A stretch of 64,000 bases of DNA from Silurus meridionalis (GCF_014805685.1 NC_060885.1:33243632-33307631), one strand, 5' to 3'. Positions 21,691 through 36,626 are shown, counted from the first letter of the stretch. Numbers and translations are program-made. Notes: generated by a model not told the origin, from the letters alone.

Positions 21691-22326
21691 CTGGGATGCA
21701 TGTTTAGATGAGGCACAAGCCTTAAACCACTGAGCGACCACTGCTGAAAAGCATGTGTGCTTTTTGGAGGGTTCATACTTTGTTTCATGCCAGCGCAGTA
21801 AGAAAGAAGGCATGTAGGACTGGCTTTGAAACCTTATCACCAGCGTGGACTATATTAAGGACCATGTTCAGGCACAAGCCTTAACCCACTGAGCTACCAC
21901 AGAAGTGCCTTTCTTTTGGTGGAGATATCTTTCATTAAAGACCAGGAAATCAGGAAATAAATCCAACACAGAATTGAAATGTTTTCAGAGTGGACAAGGT
22001 CCAGAAGTTTTATTTACCAACATAGCAACCACCAGCTCAAGCAGGAATCAAACTCTCAAACTCATCCTCGTGGGGACCCTGACATGAACCCACTAGGCTA
22101 TCACATCCATCCATCCAGCCAATCATAAAGTGAGGTCCAGTTAACAGCTAAAACAGGTAGAAGTAATAACTACTTTTTACTTAAGTACATGTCTGAGCCA
22201 AAACTTCTTTACTTTCACTTAAGTAAAAAAGTTTAATCAGTACTTCAACTTTTACCCGAGTATTTTAAAACATGAGGATCTGTACTTCTACTTAAGTAAA
22301 GGATGTGTGTACTTTTGCCACCTCTG

Positions 22327-23234
22327 CAATGGGTGTCTAAGAATATTATGATTGTTGTTTTAGCCTTGACTAAGATTGCTACTACAAGCCAAGTTTTGTC
22401 TTTATAAGCAGTCATCTTTATTAAATTTTAACTATTCATTAAGATAATTACTCCTAAATACTTATTACAAATACTCATAGTTCCATAATAGTGGTATTTG
22501 CAAGAACAACCTGTAATACATTTTGCACATCACCAGTACTTAGGTAATAATTTATACCTCAGAAGAGCAGGAACACCTGGGAAAGATTTATAAGATGTGG
22601 GTTTGAAATTAACCATTTTAACCAGGTTGGACGTTTCAGGAACTTTAGGTTCTGAGGCCTAAATAGGAATTTGTGGTATCTGGTGACCAAAGTGTCTCCA
22701 AAAACACCAAGGCTCAGAGCTGCAGTTCTCCTTCAGCACTATGTGAATGTTTGGCTGCAGTGTCACCGTGCAACAAAAGTTAGTGTACCTACAGTGTGAT
22801 ATGAACAATCTGACACTGGTTCTGGGATCGGTTTGCAATTTTAGTACTTTTTATGTATAAAATATTAAACAATTGTATATAACATATGAACCATTGTATC
22901 TGTTTATCATACTCTATAGGCAAAAATAAGAATTATGGGATGTCTTCTGTTGAGATGAGCCATTAGCCATCTGATGTCACCGCTAACCAGATGTTGTTCA
23001 GGTGCAGGTGTGTTTTCATGCATGTATATCTTTTTTTATTATGAGAAAAATATTCTCCCACAGTGACAGAGTGCAAATAAACAAGATAGGAGACTCTGTA
23101 GTATTTTTTATTCTCCAATAAGAATACAAAAAGTGGCAATAAATCATTATTCAATATTCAGAGTGAACATATTAATTCCAAAAGAGAAAAAGAAAGAAAG
23201 CAAGCAGTCAGGCTGACGTCGTCATGCAGACCCT
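22327..23234. other. Gene-free interval and psmb1 3'UTR
   Basis: Nothing recognised to about 23100. TTTATT at 23107-23112 is a minus-strand AATAAA and probably ends psmb1, giving a 3'UTR of about 120-140 bases. Confidence 0.5.
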
Positions 23235-25564
<2,330 letters not shown>

Positions 25565-25680
25565 GACTGCACCTGAACTGAAAGCGTAACTTCTCCTCAG
25601 AAATCTCGCTGTCTCACTGCAACATGGCGGACGGAAGTTGATTTGCCACCACTTCCGGTGGCGTCACTGACAAGCGGTAG
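25565..25680 (-). promoter_or_regulatory. psmb1 TATA-less promoter with YY1- and ETS-type sites
   Basis: The minus strand carries CCGCCATGTT (a YY1-type motif, plus-strand position 25621-25630) and ACCGGAAGTGG (ETS type, around 25650-25660), about 60 and 90 bp before the start codon. This fits a housekeeping promoter. Sites are motif matches only. Confidence 0.5.
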
Positions 25681-25689
25681 ACTATAGTA

Positions 25690-26300
25690 TTATCATAAAT
25701 ATAATACAATTATAATGTGTTTAAATCATGTTTAAAGTATGTTTATTAAATTATCGTATAAATCATACAATATTAACAAAAACAACGATTTAAAAAAATA
25801 TTACTGTTTTTAGTTTTATTATAAAATATTAATAAAATATTAAATACTATATTACTTATAATACTACTACTGATAATAATGATATAATACTTTTATATTT
25901 ATATTTAATTATCATATTATCATATGATTATTACAACAACAATAATAATTGCTATTGTTAATTATTATAAATACAAAAATATTACTAATGTTAATTTAAA
26001 TAAATTAAATACTATTATTGTTATTATTAATCATAATAATAATATACTACTACTACTACTAGTAGTAGTAATAATAATAATAATAATAATAATTATTATT
26101 ATTATTATTATTATTATTATCATTATTATTGTATTAATAATTATAATAATGTTTATTCTGAAGGCCTTAAGAAATATTTTTTCGACCCTGGCAGCACATG
26201 ATGTCAAAAATCTGATTAAATATACCACCTTGAGAAAATATTACCCGAATAATTATTCAATTATTATCATTTTTTTAAATTATTTTATTACTATAGTGTA
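25690..26300. repeat. AT-rich tract with compound trinucleotide microsatellite
   Basis: About 600 bp of very AT-rich sequence. Its core at 26045-26134 runs TAC, TAG, TAA and ATT units in series. The long isoleucine-rich open frames on both strands come from this repeat and are not genes. Confidence 0.9.
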
Positions 26301-27590
26301 AGTTAGTTCGACCTCCACTACTCACAAACACTAAGATTTTTTCAGTTCTATTCTGTAAATTTTTTTCCCCCTCTGCCACATGCTGTTATTCATTTATCCA
26401 AACCTGAATATTTATAAGAATGCATGCTGTTTGAGATTTAATGTAATAATGTGAAAATAAATAAAAGATTCTATTTGCTGTTTTCTTGTTTTTTTTATCT
26501 TGGACATAGTGGAGCATTAAATATTTTACTCAAATTCAAACATGCTTCAAACATGAATATATTTTTAGTAAATTCTCCCCTCAACTTAAATTTTTTTTTA
26601 ATAATTGTTGGTTTATATATTATGCTCTATCATCATCATCATTATGACCAGGTTGAAGTTTCTTAGATATCCAATTTATTCGATTTTATGTTTTTGTTAT
26701 AATTCTCATACCTAAGCAGCTTCACAAAAAAAAAATCAAAGGGAAAGTTATAAATATTCTGCATCTTTTGTCACACCCAGGACACCGCATTCCTTCCAGA
26801 CAGCTTAGTTTCAAGCACATGAACCTTTGGCTGCCTCACAATTATGACGACCTTGTCAGCATGACGTCTGTGTTCAAGACTCAGAAATCTCTGTGCGTAA
26901 TATCCATCAGTGTTATTATCAATTAATTACTAAGTATCAGGTGTATATTGTACCAACATCAGCTCTCAAACCTGGATGAAGAAATGACTGAAGAGTAAAG
27001 AGTAAATGAACAATTGAACCCTTAGTTCTAAATGAGGTAGTTCTCTTCTTATAGCTTATATTAGTTATTGTTGTATAGGTCACTTGAATTGAATGGGTTG
27101 AAACTAAATGTCAATAAATACAAGATAAGTAAATATTTAAAATATTTCAGGCTTTTTAGTGGAAAACATGTGGACAAAAAGTTCCTAGCCAGAATAATAC
27201 TGTACACTTTATTCAAATGTTATTCAAATAGCTGTTATTTGTAGGTAACATTTAACAATGGGCATCGTTCGAAAAGTGGTTTTACAGAAATAAATGGAAT
27301 GCAAATACAAATTTCATCAATGTTTCCCTGTAAGTCTTGACCGAGCCTTAGTGTGATGATGGTGAATGCGAAAAAAACTCACAAGAAGTGATATGAAGTA
27401 GAAACCTTGAGGAGAACCAAACTTTTTTATTGTACAATTATTACAAGGGTAAAAATGTAAAGGTGAAAACTACAAACAGGATATAGTCAGAATAGATTGG
27501 AATAGATTAGAATAGAATAGAACTGAAGTACAAATAGAAACAGGTTGCAAATGATAGAAATATAAAATAAAGAAAATTCAGTATAGACAA
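26300..27590. other. Gene-free interval
   Basis: No gene recognised. A short minus-strand LINE-tail fragment (AGAAACCTTGAGGAGAACCA near 27400) belongs to the family seen at 55.6 kb. A degenerate AGAAT repeat lies at about 27485-27525. Confidence 0.5.
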
Positions 27591-27594
27591 TTAC

Positions 27595-27960
27595 CAATAA
27601 TAATATGACCACCTGCATAATATTGTGTTTGTTGGATTCTGTTGGATCGAAACCACACGGACCAGCCTTCGCTCTCAAGTGCATCAATGAGCCTCGTCCC
27701 CAGGTTCACCACTGTTCCTTCCTTGGAGCACTTTTGATCAAATCTGACCACTGCAGACATCCCACAAGAGCTGCAGATTTGGAGAAGCTCCGACCCAGAC
27801 GTCTAGACGTCACAATTTGTCAAACTCGCACAAATCCAACTTTGAGGACAAAATGTTCACTTGCTGCCTAATAAATAAATAAATCCACCCACTAACAGGT
27901 GCCATGATGAAGAGATCATCAGTGTTCTTCACTTCAGCACTCAGAATGTTATAATGTATT
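27595..27960 (-). mobile_element. Internally deleted Tc1-like element, copy 1
   Basis: Starts with TATGACCACCTGCATAATAT, a Tc1-type terminus, and keeps about 300 bp that align with the copy at 63.46 kb (shared CAATTTGTCAAACTCGC and AAAATGTTCACTTGCTGC). The minus strand encodes part of a Tc1 DNA-binding domain, for example CSKEGTVVN. The catalytic domain is gone and the downstream terminus is eroded. Confidence 0.75.
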
Positions 27961-28170
27961 CAGTGTATACAGGAGCACAAGTTGTGCAAAAGTAGTTTGA
28001 TGGTTTATGGGGAATTTTTTTTAAAAAGCAGAAAGTAAAAGTGTGCCTCCTGCTGCTGTAGAGATCTTCCCCTGGGCGTTCTCCATACAGTTCAGGTTAC
28101 ACAGGGTGGAGCTTGGTGGTGTTTATTACAGTCGAGCAAACGAACATTGTACATTTTGGAAAGTGAGAAC

Positions 28171-28204
28171 ACACACACACACACACACACACACGGACAC
28201 ACAC
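28171..28204 (+). repeat. (AC)n microsatellite just before the perp start codon
   Basis: AC dinucleotide run broken by one GG, ending 14 bases before the perp ATG. It probably lies in the 5'UTR or core promoter. Confidence 0.9.
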
Positions 28205-28217
28205 ATTAGTTTCAGAG

Positions 28218-30805
28218 ATGTTTCGTTGTGGCATCGCGTATCCCCGGTGCAGGTGGATCCTGCCTCTTCTCCTGCTTTTTGCAGTTATTTTTGATATAAT
28301 CGCCATCGCGGCTCAGTCCGGATGGGTGGAGGACGAGAACGCCAAGTCGCACTACGCCAGTATGTGGGATCAGTGTCGGGGCCGCAACAACAACTGGACC
28401 TGCAAGTCTCTCATGGAGTTCTGTAAGTCCTGATCAACAATTTCATCCAATTATTATTCATTATTGTGTCCTGTACATGTGCGTTCTCATTAATACCGAT
28501 CACGTGATAACTTTACAAACAAACTTTATAGGCGCAATGGCCTGTTGCTTCATCCTGAACTGTGTACAATACATATTATTATTACATACATTATATATAG
28601 TTTTGTAAAATATTTACTTTTTTTAAACATATACTGTGCAAAACATTTATAAACCGAGCAGTATTTAGGGAACACCCATGGAATTTCCCTTCTTCTCGCT
28701 CACTTCATCAAGGCGCTATCTTTATGACACATATCCGCACTTTCGAAAATTAAATATAGTCAATTGTCAAAGGTTTCTCTCGAAAAAAATAATAAATACA
28801 AACATGGGACTATAATATTATATATCCTGAATAATGAATTTTTTCCGGATAAATCAATCATAAATTATAAAAACAAAAAAAGTTTTTCTAACCATAAAAC
28901 GGTTTTTGTATGTGTGAAGGAGATAACTTGTTAAACCGGTAGACAGATTCGGTTGTTTGTGCACCACGCAGGTGGTATTTGTGTGTGCGTGTGCGTTTGT
29001 GTGTGTGTGTGTGTGTGTGTGTTAGTCTTTGCATTCAGGTGCTCGACGCCATTTTGTTTGTATCAGACTTGTGTTCAGGTTGCCTGTACTCTATTGTACT
29101 GTCTACATCTGACATTCTGTATTCTCCCCATGGTTTATTAATGAATGGCCAATTTCAGTCCCACTTTGTTATTCATGCAATGGAGACTTGTATCCAAACC
29201 ATCTTTCTATTTTCATAAATCAAAATTCAACCAAAGTCTGTAATGTTAAAAGATTTTCCACTAACCAAAAAAGACTAAACACACAACTCGACCTGAACAC
29301 ACAGATCTAAACAGTTCCCACACCGCTGGTCCAATAGAAACCAGTGTAATCATTTTTGCAATTTGGAAATAACAGAATATGTTCTCGCACCGCCCTTTTT
29401 TACGTTCCATCTCTGTCTCCTAGGGTGTGGACGCATGAGAAAATGACTCTCTGTTCTGTACTGAAAGAATGCAGAAAAACAAACAGTTCATTCCCACGAC
29501 ACATAACGTCTCAAAAATTCTGAAAAATAAAAAAATGAATTATACATTTACGTGATGCAGGTTAAACATTGTTAAAATAAAGAACATCCTCTGTGTGTGT
29601 GTGTGTGTGTGTGTGTTTACTGAATATTGTGCTTACAGAAAACTGACTATATGCTTTGCATTTCTCAGCATGGGCTCAGGCAGTTGCTGCTCTGATGATC
29701 ATCGGCCTCATCATCCTCATCATCGCCTTCATCATCTCGTGTGTGGCGCTATGCTGTAGCCTTAATATTCCGATTTTGCCATTTATTGCAGTACTCCTCA
29801 TAATTACAGGTAAGAGTCTCTTTGAGCTGTGAGATTGTGCTATGAGAAAAATAAATGTCTGTGGTTATGTAGTATGGCAACATTTAGAAAATGGCCATAA
29901 CTTGTACAGTAAATAGTAGCGAAACCTTTTTAAAACTGTTAGTACATTGTATATTAAAGAGAAACTACAGTGATAGTAAGCACAAGCCTGAACAAAGGCG
30001 AGCCTTGGGCTCTTTCCATGTGATTTGCGGAAGCTAGGCGCCTTTACTCGCCACCCTCTGCTTTGTTATGTTGGTTCGCTGTGGGGCTGGGAGTGGTTAC
30101 TAAGATACTCAATGTCCCAAAACAAACACACACACACACACACATGCACAATTCAGCATTCATATCAGTATGGCATTAAAATCTTGTCATGACTTTCTCT
30201 TCACTCAGAGAGTTTTGTTGTCACAGCAGTAGGCAAGTGGTAGAGCAGGAAGAGCCTGTCTACGATGAGTAATAATCTGGGGAGGAGAAATCTTATCTTT
30301 CTCACTCCTGTGTGAAAGAATTGCAGCTACACACCCTAAAGGGCGAGGCATTGCGTGTACGCGCAAGACTTTTAGTCTCGTCTCAACCCTTCCCAGCGGT
30401 GATTAAATCATTACAGGGCCTGTTTGGGAAACTTTTTTGTAATATATCATTTTTGAAAAATAAGAATTTACAGGATATTTTTTAACGTTCATGTTTGCAT
30501 ATCAGTCCTTTGAATCTGATCACACCGGTCTAATTTTCTTGTTTCTGTTTAATATGCTCACACAACCTAATAATGTGACTTGTGCCGTTTCAGCCGTACT
30601 CCAGATCATCGCTCTGATCATCTATCCTGTAAAATTCAACGAACTGATCTTTGAAGGGAACTACGACTACACCTGGGCGTATGGTTTCGGCTGGGGAGCC
30701 ACTATCATCACTATAGGTTGCGCAATCCTGTTTTGCTGCCTGCCTCGCTATGAAGACGAACTCAGTGGTATTGCGAAGACCAAATACATCTACACTTCGG
30801 AATAA
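28218..30805 (+). CDS. perp: PERP, p53 apoptosis effector related to PMP22 (tetraspan membrane protein)
   Basis: Four-pass membrane protein of the claudin/PMP22 superfamily found at desmosomes of stratified epithelia; a p53/p63 target. Three exons: 28218-28422, 29669-29809, 30594-30805, totalling 558 nt, 185 aa plus stop (human 193). TM1 is [20 protein letters not shown]. The first extracellular loop has the family W..C..C pattern (MWDQC and WTCKSLMEF). TM2 is in exon 2 ([20 protein letters not shown]), TM3 spans the exon 2/3 junction ([20 protein letters not shown]), followed by PVKF, and TM4 follows [16 protein letters not shown]. The C-terminus reads [12 protein letters not shown]...YIYTSE, strongly PERP-like. 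Start codon chosen because it precedes the conserved RCG...CRWILP start. Poly(A) signal at 31868-31873 gives a 1.06-kb 3'UTR. TNFAIP3 is also its neighbour in human. Confidence 0.94.
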
Positions 30806-31646
30806 CAACCTTCTCCGTCCTACAACATATCGCCCACTCGATCTAAGAACTATTTGACTTAATAATACTTGTAAAGATCCAAAAAGGAATTGGCACACTC
30901 CGCTCAAGATAGAATAGAAGAAGATAGAAGTTCACTAGAAGAGAAATATGGGAAACATGAACAGTATTTTGTGCCTTAACAAGGATTATTTATATAAAAC
31001 AAGCTTTTTTTTACAAAGGCTCTACTATGCATGCTCTGCCATTATTGGTCAAAGCTACGTTTAAGTCCTTTAAGGCGGCATTTCAGTTTTGATCACTTCC
31101 TCATTATATGACTTACGGTTTCTGTTTCTGTCCGAATATATCCAAGTGCCAGGGTAGGAATTTGCTCTACATTGGAGTAGGGCTTGTGTTCTCCGCTAAA
31201 CATTTGATAAAGACTTTTAATGGCTGTATCTTGTGTTTGAAATAAGTATATTTTTAGAGCCCTTTTTTTTTTATTTTTTAGAATCAAATATTAATTCATG
31301 TAGACTTGCACAGGATTTTTAGCATTGTATCTAGCATTTAAAAAATTGCATTAAAAGTATTAAAAAATAAGATAAAAAAATTCTACAAGTGTGTTGTAGA
31401 GACACTGCTCTCATATTGACCAGATAGAAATTTATCTCCTAATACTGTAAACTACTGTATACTGATACTGTCCTATCAGAAATGCTGTATAGATTGCGTG
31501 TGTTTGGTGTGCACGGACAGATGAATGTTTCTGTTGCTTAAGCAACTGCCTTTTTCATACACTGACAGAAATATGAGCTTTTATATTTACATTTACAGCA
31601 TTTAGCAGAAGACCTTGTCCAGAGCAATGTACAAAAGTGCTTTGAA

Positions 31647-31704
<58 letters not shown>

Positions 31705-31875
31705 GTAGAGGTTTGGACACAAATCTTCTGTTAATTGATCTAAAGGGTTTATATGGCTTTCTTTATTTTCAGCGTTTTAACACTAACTATGCTTCTTTTT
31801 TTTTTTTTTTTTAACTTTGTAGATGTTTTTATTAATTTTGTCCAGGTTTTATTGCAATCCAATGCAAAATAAAGG
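30806..31875 (+). other. perp 3'UTR
   Basis: Ends at AATAAA 31868-31873. It contains the dispersed repeat module at 31578-31635 and a (TC)n run at 31650-31693. Confidence 0.55.
31650..31693 (+). repeat. (TC)n microsatellite
   Basis: About 22 uninterrupted TC units within the inferred perp 3'UTR, then a short CA run. The RERERE-type open frame on the minus strand is produced by this repeat. Confidence 0.95.
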
Positions 31876-31879
31876 GAGA

Positions 31880-32294
31880 CCAAACTGTACTCGGTTTTCA
31901 TTCATTTTACAGCAATTCATTTCCAATATAAATAGAGAATGTTCCTGGAATTCACGATTAAACTAAACATGATAGTATTTTTTTTTTTTTTGAGAAGCAA
32001 GGTGAAAAAAAATGCTGCCTCACAGCTCCATGTTCTACAGTTTGATCCTGAGCTCAGGTTTCTTGTCTGGAGTCAGATGTCATGTTCTTCCTGTGCTTTT
32101 AGGTTTCCTAAAAAAAGCTGGGATGCTGTTTATGTAAATTAACATTGCAATCTATTGGACTGTAGTGACCAAAGTAGATTCATCTACCAACTCATCAAGG
32201 AACATGTTCCTTTACATAGTGAATTTCATTTGAATACATTTAAAATCTAAAGCTTTACCAGTTCCTGAAATGCTTTCGGAGCATGAACTAATGT

Positions 32295-32342
<48 letters not shown>

Positions 32343-34465
32343 TATCATGAACTTTACTGTGGTGTTCTATAAGACCTTCTTTGTCTTCTGGTAGTTCATG
32401 CAAGGCTTGGAAGGGTTTTGGGAAAAATCTTAGCAACCAAAGAAAATAAATGGGCCGTAGAAACCTCCCTTATACACACCAATAAATAATCAGGGTTGCT
32501 TTTATTTCCTTTTTTTTAACCATTAAGCTTTTTTTTTTTAACCATTTTAAGCTCCCATTAAGTTGGAGGTGAAAAAAATAGCAATCGGCCATCAACAAAA
32601 AGAAAACAAAATCTTATATTAAAAACATATTCAAATAACATTGAAGCAATTTCCATAAAAATAAGTTATGGCGATCGAATTAACGGTGAAAATGCAGATG
32701 GTGTATCTGCTGTACAAAACCATTTATGGAGAAAAAATTTAACGTTTTTAACTTTGAATTGTCCACAAACCAAAACTGTTTACCAATAATAACTTCTACA
32801 AAAGAGAGAGAGACGGAGAAAGAGAGAATAAATAACATGTATGTTGAATGAATAAAGTTTTGGAGCTTGTTAAATTCTTGTAATATACAGTTACTGATCA
32901 TAATAAAGCATTGTTTTGTCAAGAAATTATCATTATTGATAGAACTGCCTAAGGCTAATTATACAGACCATTACTCTATACAAATGTATATTTATTTTAA
33001 TTCAGTGTCAAATTCAAATTAATAATTGTAATATATATATATCACAATAAAAAAGCATAAACAATTTTCCTACTTTACCTAAACATTTCTATTCTACTGT
33101 ATTTTATCTTAACGTCACATAAAATACTTTTCCGAGCACATGGTTGAAAAAGTGCTGATGTTGCACATGGTGTTACAGTACAACACTGCCCAGGTGACAA
33201 AGGTAGTCGTAGATCAACCCTTTTTCTTGGCAGGGTTGTTATGGTGTCATATCTGTTTTACGCAATGGATTGCTCAGGGTTCAAAAATATTTTTTTCTTA
33301 CAATAACCAAATCTTCGACTGAAATATTGAGGTCACTGTAATCGTCCACAAGTGGACTCTTCGGAAGTAATGACGTCACGTGTGACAGTAAATGGTTGCA
33401 CCAGATCAAATGTAAGATTTTCACAGGAATTACTGAGAAATCTTGCGCAATTCAAATTTGTACGGATAAACGCGTTGTTGTTGTAGCATTACCAGATTTA
33501 CCAGGCAAAATCTTGGTGTGCCATTTTAACGTAGATGATTACACTCCAAAAACCTGACACACCCATTCGTCACAGGCCGTCTGAGCACAGTGTGTGCCTG
33601 TAAAGTGAGAACAAAAACGCATTACTGTACAGTTAGGAGTTTTAAATAAAAACAATTAGAGTCACATGTTCATTTTAGAAGAGATCATCAGTATTGGGCC
33701 GTGCATTTCACACATTTCACAGCATTTAATTAACCCACCTCTGAGTACCATCATTATAAAGTTATAGAAACCATTAATATTACAGAGAAACGCAGTATAA
33801 CAGAGGGCTATATATAACAGAAACCAGATGAACACGTCTCCTTATCCTTCAAGCATCTCCTTATCAGAGGCATCAATATTTATCTCATTAAATGGCCCTG
33901 TGCATTTTTTTCTGTGCATTACAGTTTTTCTAGGGATTTGAAATAAAGGCAAACTGTGTGTTTTGTGCAAATTGTTCAAGGAAAAAAAAACAGTATAAAT
34001 GGTTAATGAAAAAGCTCAACAACCGTTTTGAACAGGTTTGCCAAACTTTCCTCACGATGTTCATCTTTTCTTGAAAGGTCGGTTTTGTAAATGCCCTTGT
34101 AAGTGCATCTGCACGCACTTTCCACTGTCAGACAATGTGAAATAAAAAAACAGCATTTAAATCCACATTAATATATTCGAGCTTGCGCAGTTTGCTACAG
34201 ATGCGGTTTACGAGCTCGGACTAGTGCACTCTGTGAACATCTGATTAAAGGACGTAAAAATGCAGACATTTTTGGATGCCTTCTAGATGTCCTCAGTGAC
34301 TCCAGCTCGCAACCTGCAACAGTTTCAAGCAACATGGTATGTAAGCTATAAGATCTCACAGTGAAGGCCCTGCCTGTGAAGGGCTTACGGCAGAAACCTT
34401 TGAGCCCGGCAACACGTGACGTGATGGTTTGAAATCTTATTGGATAGAAACTCTAACATAAACGT
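31880..34465. other. Gene-free interval downstream of perp
   Basis: No coding sequence recognised. A repeat fragment at about 32015-32130 (CCTCACAGCTCCATGTTCTA) has the SINE-like wording also seen at 38.6 kb, and a CA repeat lies at 32297-32338. The rest is AT-rich and unassigned. Confidence 0.5.
32297..32338 (+). repeat. (CA)n microsatellite
   Basis: About 21 perfect CA units. Confidence 0.95.
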
Positions 34466-34469
34466 ACAA

Positions 34470-34945
34470 GAGATTTGTGATAGAAGAGTATCTGTGAGAG
34501 TGAAAGGGAAAGTTTATAGGACTGTGGTGAGACCTGAGATGTTGTCTGGTTTAGAGACAGTGGCATTGAGTAAAAGACAGGAGGTGGAGCTGGAGGTAGC
34601 AGAGCTGAAGATGTTGAGATGTTCATTGGTCAGGATAAGAAATTAGTTTATTAGAGGGACAGCGCATGTAGGATGTTTTGGAGACAAGGTGAGGGAGGTG
34701 AGATTGAGATGGTTTGGACATGTGTAGAGGGGGGACATGGGGTATATCAGTAGGAGAATGCTGAGGCTGGAGCCACCAGGAAGGAGGGAATAAGGAAGAC
34801 CAAGGAGGAGGTTTATGGATGTGGTGACTGAGAACATGCAGGTAGTTGGGTTGAAGGAGGCAGATGTAGAGGACAGAGTAGTATGGAGACAGATGATCTG
34901 CTGTAACGCCCCCTAATGGGAGAAGCCAAAAGAAGAAGATTTAAA
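34470..34945 (+). mobile_element. RTE-like non-LTR retrotransposon 3' fragment
   Basis: In shifting frames the plus strand encodes RRVSVRVKGKVYRTVVRPEM, then ELEVAELKMLR, then RFGHV-type and GRRMLRLEPPG-like motifs, then FMDVVTENMQVVGLKEADVE and RVVWRQMICC. This is the conserved C-terminal tail of RTE/BovB-type reverse transcriptase proteins. It ends at a 3'UTR with GCCAAAAGAAGAAGA. Stops and frameshifts break it; the 5' part (endonuclease and most of the RT) is missing. Confidence 0.75.
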
Positions 34946-35091
34946 TGAAAATAGAATTACATGTTGTTTTCTGTATTTGAGCTGTAATCAATTTCTTGAA
35001 ATTCTTCTAGGACTTATCAACTCTATCTTCTCTTAAATATGGCACTAGGTATCTAAGTTAATGGTTTATACTTTTATCTTCTGGCCTACAA

Positions 35092-35092
<1 letters not shown>

Positions 35093-35158
<66 letters not shown>
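35093..35158 (+). repeat. (CA)n microsatellite, ~33 units
   Basis: One of the longest perfect dinucleotide runs in the window. Open frames of HTHTHT and VCVCVC type around it are artefacts of the repeat. Confidence 0.95.
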
Positions 35159-35162
<4 letters not shown>

Positions 35163-36181
35163 CCCCCACAAAGTCTGAGTTCCTTGAATGGAAACGATCT
35201 CAGGTTTTTATCTCTTTTAACCATTTTATGTACCAGGAGATATAGATTGTATCTCCCAACATCTCTCATTAGCAAAACGCCACTGGCAAAAGACACACAT
35301 AAACGATCCTGAGAACTATTTATTTAGGTGTGTTTAAAGCCGATGGTTACCTCCTAGAGATGCAGTTCATAAAACCGGTCGAACAAAGGCGTCATTGTCG
35401 GGGAGAAGAATGTGCCAAAACAACTGTGCCAGACAAGACGCATGAATAACGCCCTAAAAAGTAGTCTTACTCAGCCCTGGTGCAGATTCTTCTCACTCAA
35501 AATTACATATTAATTCACTTAACTACATGCTCTCCCACACTTTTCTTCTTTTTGTTTATTAAGAAAAATGATAAAAACGACTGAAATCTTGTGTATCTAT
35601 ATTTTCTCCTGAATCACCATGTGAAAATATAGCTATAAAGAAAAGGAAATATTTGTTGTAACTGGTATTAAATTAATGATTGGCTAATTTATACATGTTT
35701 CTGTTTTTCGTTTTTCCCCTCGAAAGGTTCATTTATTATGCAAGGCTGTATTTATACAGTATATTTTATTGAATGCCAAATGGAAAACTGTACACATGCT
35801 GTTCTGCAACAGAAGCTTCATTAAATAACGTTAAATCTTTCTGATATTTGGGTTTATTTAAAATTTGTATCTGTCCTTCATAGAGGGATTATAATATAAT
35901 ATCTAAATACATGATATAATAACATCTGACCCCAACCTCACACCTGACTTGAAAAATGTATGTCCTGTGTGTCAATATGCCAACAATTCAGTTAAAGAAA
36001 GCATTTTTTTTTTTTGTAAGGAATGACAAGCATAAAGACCCTGGGCTTAATATCAGACATATATGATATAAAAATCACCACTCACTGCAGATTTCTCTAC
36101 CCATAATGTAATGCAATAAATACTAAAATGGTCTGATATCTTTCCTAAGGCAATCAGCACTAGAATAAGAACTAGATAGAA

Positions 36182-36231
36182 CATCCATCCATCCATCCAT
36201 CCATCCATCCATCCATCCATCCATCCATCCA
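36182..36231 (+). repeat. (CATC)n microsatellite
   Basis: About 12 perfect CATC units. The same motif in inverse form seeds the GATA/GGAT run in the foldback element. Confidence 0.95.
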
Positions 36232-36320
36232 TATGTTTGCTTTTATTCAACAAAATAACTAAACAAAGGATGTAATAAAGAAAATTGACTCACTTGCACT
36301 GCCAACAGAAGATCATTTTG

Positions 36321-36334
36321 CCACTAGATGGCAG
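36321..36334 (+). promoter_or_regulatory. Candidate CTCF site (perfect core), perp-tnfaip3 interval
   Basis: CCACTAGATGGCAG matches the CTCF core at all 14 positions, forward orientation. The nearest opposite-facing perfect match is at 51890-51903, beyond tnfaip3. Confidence 0.6.
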
Positions 36335-36412
36335 CATCTCCTTTCTTCAGGCATCATACATTTTCAATGATGTCATTACAGTTGTCTAGCCATGATGTCA
36401 CTAGAAATACTG

Positions 36413-36416
<4 letters not shown>

Positions 36417-36451
<35 letters not shown>
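36417..36451 (+). repeat. (GA)n microsatellite
   Basis: About 17 GA units. Confidence 0.95.
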
Positions 36452-36457
<6 letters not shown>

Positions 36458-36624
36458 CCTAAAAGTTTTACTACCGACACAAGAGATGCCTTTTGATCGC
36501 CATGTTTCTGATCCCACAAACAAACGTCATTGATTGGTTATGGTTCAAATTCAATTTTCCCAGAACCTTTATATCAGTTGATATTACACTTGATTAATTG
36601 ATTTGTTTGCTGTTTGCTTATTTC

Positions 36625-36626
<2 letters not shown>

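Larger units (their letters stand above)
18898..22326. mobile_element. 3.4-kb foldback element with hAT-like ends and long terminal inverted repeats
   Basis: The left end starts CAGAGGTGGCAAAAGTACAC and the right end is its exact inverse, finishing CCACCTCTG at 22326. The arms stay complementary for about 440-545 bp: left about 18898-19443, right about 21884-22326, with the arms breaking off at the sequence GGTAGCTCAGTGGGT. The CAGAGGTGG terminus is typical of fish hAT-type elements, but no transposase is present and the flanking 8-mers (ATCTCATT left, CAATGGGT right) do not form a target duplication. Inside is a tandem array of tRNA-like modules (separate entry) plus two forward-strand ones. 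Non-autonomous if it is a transposon; a locus-specific inverted duplication is the alternative. Confidence 0.75.

Noticed and set aside
18890..22334. 8-bp target duplication of the hAT-like element
   Set aside because: Flanking 8-mers ATCTCATT and CAATGGGT do not match, so insertion by a hAT transposase is not demonstrated.
25924..26301. 125-codon isoleucine-rich open frame
   Set aside because: Produced by AAT/ATT trinucleotide repeats; no gene-like codon use.
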